Shown in pieces: positions 1-5,106 of a stretch of 5,106 nucleotides of DNA. The stretch is from Burkholderiales bacterium (GTDB taxonomy: Bacteria; Pseudomonadota; Gammaproteobacteria; Burkholderiales; Burkholderiaceae_C): positions 1-5,106 of the forward strand of contig CANJKD010000238.1 of NCBI GenBank assembly GCA_947474415.1, given 5' to 3'. The notes beneath the pieces were generated by a model, which saw only the letters and a program-made list of their open reading frames with translations, ran no database searches and was not told the origin of the DNA. The translations under genes were made by a program, and so were the position numbers. The stretch's first letter is position 1; every line of letters begins with the position of its first letter.

Positions 1-1587
1 ACGGGCTGATGAAGCCGTCGGGCTCGATGCTGCGGTAGCGGAAGAAGTAGCGGCCGCTGCGCTCCGGCGTTGGCAAGGTCCACTGGGCCGCAGTCAACTC
101 GGCCTCGGCGGTGATCTCCTTGAACGCCGGGTCGCGCGCCAGTTGGACCTGCTGGCGTTCCTCGGCTCGCGCGCCCCAGGTGAAGACCAACGAGCGCCCG
201 TCGGCTGCAAGGCCACCGCTGGGCGCCTCGGGTGTCGGGCGCAGTTCGAAGCGCTGCACGTTGCCGAACGGCCCGGCGTCTGCGGCGCCACGCAGGCTGG
301 CCAGGCGCCAGAAGTAGATGCCGGGCTTCGAGATGTCGATGCGAACGGCAGCGTCGGTCAGCGCGTCGCGGTCCGGGAGCGGATTCGTGAAGGCGGCGTC
401 ATCGGACACCCGGATCCTGACCCGCGGCGCTTCGATGTTCGGCGCCCAGTTGAAGGCAATCGAGCCCACCGCCTGCTTTGAGTCGGAGCGTGGCTGCAGA
501 GGTAGGCTGGCGGTTCGGGCCGGGCTTTCAGAACGAAGCTGCGGTTCGCGTCGAAGCCCTCGATGCCTTGCGCGTCGATGCGCCGGCTGCACAGTTGGCA
601 GGTCGCGTCAGCGCGGCCGACGATGCGCGCCTCGGCGCCGGGCTCCACGCGCTGGTCGGAGACGATCTTGTCGAACGCCGCATCGGCCGCGACCTGCACG
701 CGCAAGGCCGTGGCTTCGCCCGGCAGCGCAAAGCGCACGATGTGCCTTTCGAAGCGTTCGGCCAGACTGGAAAGGTCGGGTGCGTCGAGCAGCTTGACGA
801 ACCGGGGCGGACCGCCTGCCGCGTTGGTGGTGTGGAACCGAAGCCCGCCGCCACATCGGCCCCGGCGGGCTTCGCCAATGCGTCGAAGCGCACCTGGCCC
901 TCGACCACTTCGACCCGCGTGCTGCCGTTCGTCGCGTCGTTGAAGCCGACCCGGAACGCAGTACCGCGCACGCCGACGACGGCGGTGGGCGTGACCACTT
1001 CGAACGGCTTGGCACGCAGCACCTTGGTGGCGAAGACCTCGACCGAACCGCTCAGCAAGCGCAGCGCGCCCGAGAACCAGCCAGCGCGCGCCGAATCGGA
1101 ATTCGCCGTGGACCGGGAAACTGCATTTTCGGGACGCGCGCCCAGGTTCTGGCTCGCGATCACCTGTGCCAGGCTCGACGACTGCCGAACCGCCCGGCCC
1201 GGTCTGCACGGTCTGCCCTTCCGACAGCGCGCTGCCTTCGACCGCTGGCGCGTCGCCGACCTGCACGTCGCCGATGCTGCTGAAGAGTTTCGAAGGTGCC
1301 GGCTGGGCCCGCATCAGGCGCGTGGGGATCAGCAGCACCGGGCCGGGCACGACACGGTTCGCGTCGGGCAGCCGGTTCAAGCGTGCCACCTCGCTCCAGG
1401 CATCGGGCGTGACGAGCACGTCGCGCGACAGCCAGATCAGCGTGTCGGCACGCTCGACCTTGAACGCTGCCATCGGCTCGCTCGGGCGCGTCGGCGCCGC
1501 CGCCGCCGGAAGCGTGGTCGCGAGCAGGGCCGCAACGATCCAGGGCACGCAGCGGTGGCGGTGGCGAAAGGCGGCGCGCGTGGGCAC
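1..1587 (-). pseudogene. LysM-FecR domain envelope protein, frameshifted three times and cut by the window edge
   Basis: The intact family is exported and combines a LysM (peptidoglycan-binding) domain, a FecR-like domain and tandem beta-sandwich repeats; its exact role is poorly known. From a GTG at 1587 there is a signal peptide (basic RHRHR, hydrophobic core, AAAA near residues 28-31) and a LysM domain (about residues 42-89, ending GPVLLIPTRLM). The start of the FecR domain follows, as far as GGSAVVE. The reading then moves to a second frame at 1174-1178 (SSLAQVIASQ, WFSGALRLLSG, then the FecR core VVTPTAVVGVRGTAFRV at about 950-1000). It returns to the first frame near 820-845 (NAAGGPPRFVKLLDAPDLSS) and enters a third frame near 500-512 (LPLQPRSDSKQAVGSIAFNW). 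That frame stays open to position 1, ending in RYFFRYRSIEPDGFISP. GTG 1587 is preferred over ATG 1647 because it lies 8 nt after the mog stop, has GAGG 6 nt upstream, and gives a normal signal peptide. The family identity is firm. Whether this is true decay or sequencing error is not settled. Confidence 0.82.
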
Positions 1588-1593
1588 GCGAAG

Positions 1594-1597
1594 CCTC
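1594..1597 (-). promoter_or_regulatory. Shine-Dalgarno site that decides the fecR-like start
   Basis: GAGG on the minus strand overlaps the mog TGA stop and sits 6 nt before GTG 1587. The in-frame ATG at 1647 lies 50 nt inside mog and would add 20 residues before the signal peptide. The spacing therefore supports GTG 1587 and implies translation coupled to mog termination. The match is only four bases. Confidence 0.5.
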
Positions 1598-2189
1598 AGG
1601 CGGCAGGTACCGGCCGCTGTGCCGACTTCGGTCGGAAGGCGGCGCACACGGCCGGGTCGGTCTCGATGTAGGGGCCGCCGAGCAGGTCGATGCAGTAAGG
1701 CACGGCGGCAAAGATGCCATGCACCTTCGGCTGCGCGCCGGGCAGGCCGGCAAGCGTCTCGGCGATGGCCTTCGGCTGGCCCGGCAGGTTGATGATCAGC
1801 GCCCGGCCGCGAATCACCGCGACCTGGCGCGACAGGATCGCTGTGGGCACGAAATTCAGGCTGATCTGGCGCATCTGCTCACCGAAGCCGGGCATTTCCC
1901 TCGTGGCCACCGCGAGCGTGGCCTCGGGTGTCACGTCGCGCAGGGCCGGGCCGGTGCCGCCGGTGGTCAGCACCAGATCGCAATGCCGGGCGTCGACGAG
2001 GGCCGTCAATGCAGCGCTGATGCCGGCTTGTTCGTCGGGGATGAGCACCGTCTCCCAGGTGATCGGGTTGCGCACGGCGCTGCCGATCCAGGCCTGCAGC
2101 GCGGGGATTCCCTTGTCTTCGTAGACCCCTGACGAAGCGCGGTCGCTGACCGAGACCACACCGATGCGAACCGGGGCCAGCTCACTCAT
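1596..2189 (-). CDS. mog: Molybdopterin adenylyltransferase Mog
   Basis: This cytoplasmic enzyme activates molybdopterin by transferring AMP from ATP, giving adenylyl-molybdopterin, the substrate for molybdate insertion by MoeA in molybdenum cofactor synthesis. The 197-residue product is very close to E. coli MogA (195 residues) over its whole length. It opens with RIGVVSVSDRASSGVYEDKG (residues 8-27). LIPDEQ contains Asp52, and the MoCF signature TTGGTGPALRDVTPEAT (residues 75-91) contains Asp85; these match the functionally important Asp49 and Asp82 of E. coli MogA. The C-terminal part has REMPGFGEQMRQISL, LPGQPKAIAETL, VPYCIDLLGGPYIET and AFRPKSA. ATG 2189 is chosen because the protein then starts as the family does and AAGGAG lies 6 nt upstream. 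The start overlaps the end of yjgA by 8 nt in the string ATGAGTGA, so the two genes are probably translationally coupled. No defects were seen. Confidence 0.97.
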   Translation of the reverse strand: MSELAPVRIGVVSVSDRASSGVYEDKGIPALQAWIGSAVRNPITWETVLIPDEQAGISAALTALVDARHCDLVLTTGGTGPALRDVTPEATLAVATREMPGFGEQMRQISLNFVPTAILSRQVAVIRGRALIINLPGQPKAIAETLAGLPGAQPKVHGIFAAVPYCIDLLGGPYIETDPAVCAAFRPKSAQRPVPAA

Positions 2190-2736
2190 GGTCCGCTCCT
2201 TCCTTGATGAACTGGAACAGCTCGCGGTAGGCGCGCCCGCTGCGCTTCTCGGGCTCCAGCGCGGCGTCTTTGCGGGCCGCACGAATCAGGTTGCGCAGTT
2301 GCTGCACATCGGTCTGCGGGTGGGCGACCATCCAGTGCGTGACGGCGTCGTCGGAGGCGATCAACTCGGCACGCAGGCGCTCGGCCTGGTGCAGGGCCAG
2401 CGAGTCCTTCGCGCGGCCGAGCTGCATGTCGGTCACGGCCTGGCGCAAGGGTTCGACCTCATGCACGCGCATCAGCTTGCCGATGTACTGCATCTGGCGG
2501 CGCCGGCCTTCGAAGGTCTTGGTCTTCTTGTAGAGGTGGATCGCGTCGAGCAGGACTTCGGCGATGGCCAGCCCGACCAGCCGCGAGTCGGGCAACGCGA
2601 CGGCCGTTTCGCCGAGCTCTTGCAGGTCGTGCGAGACCTTCTTGCGCTGGGTCTTGCTCGGCCGTTCTTGGTACGGTTCGAGGCTCCGGTCGGCGGGGTC
2701 GGCGGCGGGATCGTCGGATGCGGTCGGAGAGGGCAT
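2182..2736 (-). CDS. yjgA: Ribosome-associated protein YjgA/DarP (DUF615), 50S subunit maturation
   Basis: The family binds late pre-50S particles and promotes large-subunit maturation in the cytoplasm; E. coli DarP (YjgA) is 183 residues and this product is 184. Visible family features are an acidic, low-complexity N-terminus (residues 1-26), a basic start to the conserved part (SKTQRKK, 27-33), the hallmark FEGRRRQMQYIGKLMR (75-90) followed by VEPLRQA (94-100), and DVQQLRNLIRAARKD (143-157). The end RSGRAYRELFQFIKE resembles the family's C-terminus. The sequence is predicted helical and charged, with no membrane segment or signal peptide. ATG 2736 gives the normal length; ATG 2787 would add 17 residues of unconvincing sequence and overlaps the likely -10 box. 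No clear Shine-Dalgarno precedes 2736, so the exact start is less sure than the identity. It is the first gene of the minus-strand operon and diverges from pmbA, a common arrangement in Burkholderiales. Confidence 0.94.
   Translation of the reverse strand: MPSPTASDDPAADPADRSLEPYQERPSKTQRKKVSHDLQELGETAVALPDSRLVGLAIAEVLLDAIHLYKKTKTFEGRRRQMQYIGKLMRVHEVEPLRQAVTDMQLGRAKDSLALHQAERLRAELIASDDAVTHWMVAHPQTDVQQLRNLIRAARKDAALEPEKRSGRAYRELFQFIKEGADHE
2196..2201 (-). promoter_or_regulatory. Strong Shine-Dalgarno site of mog inside yjgA
   Basis: AAGGAG on the minus strand, within a longer purine run AAGGAAGGAG (2205-2196), lies 6 nt before ATG 2189. It sits in the last codons of yjgA. It fixes the mog start against the longer in-frame opening at 2282, which would lie deep inside yjgA. 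Confidence 0.8.
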
Positions 2737-2782
2737 GGGTTCGCAGTGAGGGCAAGCCAGTGTGGGCGAGCAATGGCTGAGT

Positions 2783-2788
2783 ATCATA
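2783..2788 (-). promoter_or_regulatory. Putative -10 box of the yjgA-mog-fecR operon
   Basis: TATGAT on the minus strand (one mismatch from TATAAT) stands out in the GC-rich divergent region. It would start transcription near 2776, giving a leader of about 40 nt before ATG 2736. No good -35 hexamer is visible at 16-18 nt spacing (the bases at 2806-2811 read CCGCTG), so this is tentative. The opposite strand of the same site reads TATCAT and could equally serve pmbA; with start 2848 that would give a leader of about 55 nt. Confidence 0.35.
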
Positions 2789-2847
2789 AGCGGCTACCCG
2801 CTCCGCAGCGGATTTGCTGCGCTCCACTTTCAGGCCCGCCTGCACCC

Positions 2848-4290
2848 ATGCCCCGCCCGTCCGCATCCCGTTCGCCTGCACCCACGCCCACGCCCAAAGC
2901 CGCCCGCACCGTCGCGTCGAAACCGGCCGGCTTCGCCTACACCCAGGATCACTTCCGCCAGTACGTCGAAGATGCGCTGGCGTTCGCGCGGTCGGTTGGC
3001 GCGACCGATGCGGGTGTCGAGGTGTCGGAAGGCGTGGGCCTGTCGGTGTCGGTGCGCAAGGGCGAGATCGAGAATGTCGAGCGCAACCGTGACAAGTCGA
3101 TGGGCGTCACGGTCTACATGGGCCAGCGCCGTGGCAACGCCAGCACCTCCGACTTCTCGCGCGCGGCGCTGGAGCAAACGGTTCGTGCCGCGCACGACAT
3201 CGCCCGCTTCACTGCCGAAGATCCGGCCGCCGGCCTGCCGAACCGCGAAGACATGGCGCTCGGCGAGGCCGCCACCCGTGACCTCGACCTGTTCCACCCC
3301 TGGGACATCGATGCCGAAGGCGCGTTGCAGATCGCGATGCGCTGCGAGGCCGCCGCGCTCGGTGTCGACCCGCGCATCACCAACTCCGAAGGCGCCGGCG
3401 TGTCGGTCCAGCAGTCGCACTTCTTCTCCGGCAACAGCGGCGGCTTTCGGGGGGGCTACGCAAGTTCGCGGCATTCGCTGTCGGTGGCACCGATCGCATC
3501 CACACCCACCCGCAGCGGTGCCGACATGCAGCGCGACGCGTGGTACACCTCGATGCGCTCGCACGCCGACATGACCGCACCTGAAGCGGTCGGGCGCTAT
3601 GCGTCCGAGCGCGCCTTGTCGCGCCTGAAATCGCGCAAGATCAAGACCTGCGAAGTGCCGGTGCTGTTCGAGTCGTCGATCGCCTCGGGTCTGCTCGGTG
3701 CCTATGTACAGGCCACGAGCGGCGGAGCGCTGTACCGGAAGTCCACGTTTCTGAACGACAGCCTGGGCCAGCGCGTGCTGCCAGCGCACATCGACATCCA
3801 TGAAGACCCTCACCTCCTGCGCGGCAAGGGCAGCGCGCCTTTCGACGACGAAGGTGTGCTGACGCAAGCCCGCGAGGTGGTGCGCGAAGGCGTGGTGCAG
3901 TCCTATTTCCTGTCAACGTATTCGGGCCGCAAGCTCGGCATGCGGACCACCGGCCACGCGGGTGGCTCGCAGAACCTGGCGTTGACGAGCCGGTTGACCG
4001 AAGCCGCCGACTCGCTCGATGCGATGCTGCGCAAGCTGCACCGCGGCCTGTTCGTGATCGAGCTGATGGGGCAGGGCGTGAACTACGTGACCGGTGACTA
4101 TTCACGTGGCGCAGCCGGCTTCTGGGTGGAAGGCGGGCGCATCAAGTACCCGGTCCACGAGGTCACGATCGCCGGCAACCTGCGCGACATGCTGCAAGGC
4201 ATCGTCGCAGTCGGTGCCGACGCCTACACGATGGGCAGCAAGACGATCGGCTCGGTGTTGATCGACCGCATGAAGATCGCCGGCACCTGA
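2848..4290 (+). CDS. pmbA: Metalloprotease PmbA/TldE (TldD partner subunit)
   Basis: PmbA (TldE) pairs with TldD to form a cytoplasmic protease that trims unfolded peptides; in E. coli the pair matures microcin B17 and degrades the CcdA antitoxin. The zinc-binding catalytic site is in TldD, not in this subunit. The 480-residue product has a Pro/Ala-rich N-terminal extension of about 28 residues, then the family core: GFAYTQDHFRQYVEDAL, RKGEIENVERNRDKSMGV (70-87), the central NSGGFRGGYASSRHSLS (about 195-211), PVLFESSIASGLLGAYVQA, GSAPFDDEGVLTQAREVVREG, and TTGHAGGSQN (367-376). It ends with YPVHEVTIAGNLRDMLQGI and GSKTIGSVLIDRMKIAG. E. coli PmbA is 450 residues, so the extra length is mostly the N-terminal tail. 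ATG 2848 is preferred; an in-frame ATG at 2773 would add 25 residues but lies in the promoter region. Neither start has a strong Shine-Dalgarno. The stop is TGA. tldD is not in the window, which is usual for these genes. Confidence 0.95.
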   Translation: MPRPSASRSPAPTPTPKAARTVASKPAGFAYTQDHFRQYVEDALAFARSVGATDAGVEVSEGVGLSVSVRKGEIENVERNRDKSMGVTVYMGQRRGNASTSDFSRAALEQTVRAAHDIARFTAEDPAAGLPNREDMALGEAATRDLDLFHPWDIDAEGALQIAMRCEAAALGVDPRITNSEGAGVSVQQSHFFSGNSGGFRGGYASSRHSLSVAPIASTPTRSGADMQRDAWYTSMRSHADMTAPEAVGRYASERALSRLKSRKIKTCEVPVLFESSIASGLLGAYVQATSGGALYRKSTFLNDSLGQRVLPAHIDIHEDPHLLRGKGSAPFDDEGVLTQAREVVREGVVQSYFLSTYSGRKLGMRTTGHAGGSQNLALTSRLTEAADSLDAMLRKLHRGLFVIELMGQGVNYVTGDYSRGAAGFWVEGGRIKYPVHEVTIAGNLRDMLQGIVAVGADAYTMGSKTIGSVLIDRMKIAGT

Positions 4291-4305
4291 GTTGCAGCAC
4301 GGTTC

Positions 4306-4336
4306 GCGGGCTCAACCCGGGCGAGGGTGAACCCGC
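4306..4336 (+). terminator. Hairpin after pmbA, possible terminator without a U tract
   Basis: GCGGG, TCA and CCC in 4306-4318 pair with GGG, TGA and CCCGC in 4325-4336. The stem is about 11 bp with one mismatch and one bulged A, and the loop is GGGCGA. It begins 16 nt after the pmbA stop, a reasonable place for a transcript end. The following bases (TGCCGTGG) contain no run of T, so intrinsic termination is doubtful. It could instead act as a 3' stabilising hairpin. Confidence 0.35.
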
Positions 4337-4366
4337 TGCCGTGGCCGCCATGGCCCGAAGCTACGC

Positions 4367-4372
4367 GATAAT
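4367..4372 (+). promoter_or_regulatory. Putative -10 box of the substrate-binding-protein gene
   Basis: GATAAT differs from TATAAT at one base and is the most AT-rich hexamer between pmbA and the next gene. Transcription would begin near 4379, leaving a leader of about 80 nt before ATG 4461. No convincing -35 hexamer is seen (4344-4349 reads GCCGCC at 17-nt spacing), so an activator may be needed, or the call may be wrong. Confidence 0.4.
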
Positions 4373-4448
4373 CGAAGACGTCGGTTCGGCCGCTGGCCGG
4401 CTCGACGCCCATTCATCGTGCCCGCGATGCGCGGATTCCAACTTCCCC

Positions 4449-4453
4449 GGAGA
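4449..4453 (+). promoter_or_regulatory. Shine-Dalgarno site of the substrate-binding-protein gene
   Basis: GGAGA is followed by 7 nt (CATTCAA) and ATG 4461. This spacing, together with the signal peptide that begins at that ATG, fixes the start. Confidence 0.75.
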
Positions 4454-4460
4454 CATTCAA

Positions 4461-5106
4461 ATGACCTTCCCGACGTCTGCTCAGATTCGTCAATGGCTGG
4501 TGGCGCTGGCCACCGCAGGCGTTGTCACCTCGGTGGCCGCTGCCGACATCAAGCTCGGCGCGGCCGAAGCGCTGTCGGGCCCGGCCGGGCAGTACGGGCA
4601 GTCGATCCGAAATGGCCTGCAACTCGCCGTTGACGAGATCAACGCCGCTGGTGGCGTGAAGGGCAACAAGCTCGCGCTGCTGATCGAAGACGAGCAAGGC
4701 AAGAAAGAGCAAGCCATCGACGTCTTCAAGAAGCTGATCTTTCAAGACAAGGTGCTGATGGTGTTCGGCCCCACGCTGTCGAATTCGGCGCAGGCCGCTG
4801 ACCCGATCGCGCAGGCCGCGAAGATCGTGGTGTTCGGCACCTCGAACACCGCCGACGGCATCACCTCGATCGGTGACCATGTGTTCCGCAACTCGGTCAC
4901 CGAAGCCGACGTGCTGCCCGAAACGCTGCGCGTGGCGATCAAGCAGGCCAATATCAAGAAGGTGGCCGTGCTCTACGGCAACGACGACGTGTTCACGAAG
5001 AGCGGATACGACGCGTTCAAGAAGGCACTCGAAAACCTCAACTTGCCGGTCACAACGACCGAGACCTTCGCCAAGGGCGACGTCGACTTCAAGGCCCAGC
5101 TGACCA
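4461..5106 (+). CDS. ABC transporter periplasmic substrate-binding protein, branched-chain amino acid (LivK-like) type, 3' end outside window
   Basis: The protein captures a small solute in the periplasm and delivers it to a LivHMGF-type ABC importer. The reading frame stays open from ATG 4461 to the window end, giving 215 codons of a family usually near 370-390 residues. Residues 1-28 form a Sec signal peptide (QIRQW, hydrophobic core, likely cleavage VAAA|DIKLG). The mature part follows the type-1 periplasmic-binding fold: GAAEALSGPAGQYGQS (33-48), LAVDEINAAGGVKG (55-68), IEDEQGKKEQAIDVFKKLI (75-93), VFGPTLSNSAQAADPIAQAA (101-120), then VFGTSNTAD, VFRNSVTEADVLP, VAVLYGNDD and TTETFAKGDVDFKAQL. 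The ligand cannot be told: this family covers leucine/isoleucine/valine, amides, urea and aromatic acids. The permease and ATPase genes, if linked, would lie to the right. No Cys follows the signal peptide, so it is a soluble protein rather than a lipoprotein. Codon use matches the neighbours. Confidence 0.93.
   Translation, partial: MTFPTSAQIRQWLVALATAGVVTSVAAADIKLGAAEALSGPAGQYGQSIRNGLQLAVDEINAAGGVKGNKLALLIEDEQGKKEQAIDVFKKLIFQDKVLMVFGPTLSNSAQAADPIAQAAKIVVFGTSNTADGITSIGDHVFRNSVTEADVLPETLRVAIKQANIKKVAVLYGNDDVFTKSGYDAFKKALENLNLPVTTTETFAKGDVDFKAQLT

Noticed and set aside
1..1587. Programmed ribosomal frameshifting as an explanation for the frame changes
   Set aside because: Three separate shifts, one with an apparent missing domain segment and no typical slippery heptamer seen at the junctions, fit mutation or sequence error better.
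478..1671. Plus-strand open frame of 397 codons opposite the fecR-like gene
   Set aside because: It is an antisense shadow in GC-rich DNA. The minus strand carries recognisable LysM, FecR and repeat sequence, whereas the plus-strand translation shows no family features, ribosome binding site or signal.
2164..2847. Long N-terminal extension of pmbA reading back to 2164
   Set aside because: This part of the plus-strand frame is the complement of yjgA and does not resemble PmbA. The family-like sequence begins after 2848.
3799..3813. HEDPH (residues 318-322 of PmbA), matching the HExxH zinc-protease pattern
   Set aside because: The active-site motif of this family is HExxxH in TldD at a different position. 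Here the string falls in a loop that in relatives has the form 'EDPH-L' before PFDDEGV, so the match is most likely chance.
1..5106. CRISPR array, tRNA, insertion sequence, prophage or defence cassette
   Set aside because: No regularly spaced repeats, cloverleaf-like sequence, transposase-like protein or terminal inverted repeats were seen. The genes are housekeeping or transport functions with uniform base composition.

Overview
The window looks like chromosomal DNA of a GC-rich betaproteobacterium, most likely order Burkholderiales. The reasons are the strong G/C bias at third codon positions, the mog-yjgA-pmbA gene cluster, a LysM-FecR envelope protein, and a periplasmic amino-acid-type binding protein with a typical Burkholderiales sequence. 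The genus cannot be fixed from sequence alone.

Layout. Positions 1-2736 carry a minus-strand operon read from right to left. It starts with yjgA/darP (ribosome-associated protein, 2736-2182). Next is mog (molybdopterin adenylyltransferase, 2189-1596), overlapping yjgA by 8 nt. A LysM-FecR domain gene follows (1587 leftward off the window), starting 8 nt after the mog stop. A 111-nt divergent intergenic region (2737-2847) separates this operon from pmbA/tldE on the plus strand (2848-4290). A 170-nt gap (4291-4460) with a hairpin and a plausible -10 element precedes a branched-chain-amino-acid-type ABC transporter substrate-binding protein (4461 to beyond the window end).

The three complete genes (mog, yjgA, pmbA) are intact, of normal length and clearly recognisable. 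They are housekeeping functions: molybdenum cofactor synthesis, 50S ribosome maturation, and TldD/TldE proteolysis of peptides. Their adjacency reflects conserved synteny rather than one shared pathway.

The one unusual region is the fecR-like gene. Its protein can be followed only by moving through three reading frames, with breaks near 1174-1178, 820-845 and 500-512. The first break also appears to have removed part of the FecR domain. Because all frames stay open in this GC-rich DNA, the damage is hidden inside an uninterrupted ORF (1647-358) and is easy to misannotate. It is either a decaying pseudogene or a locally error-prone stretch of sequence. I found no CRISPR array, tRNA, rRNA, insertion sequence or defence-like cassette, and I do not see evidence of a novel biological system.
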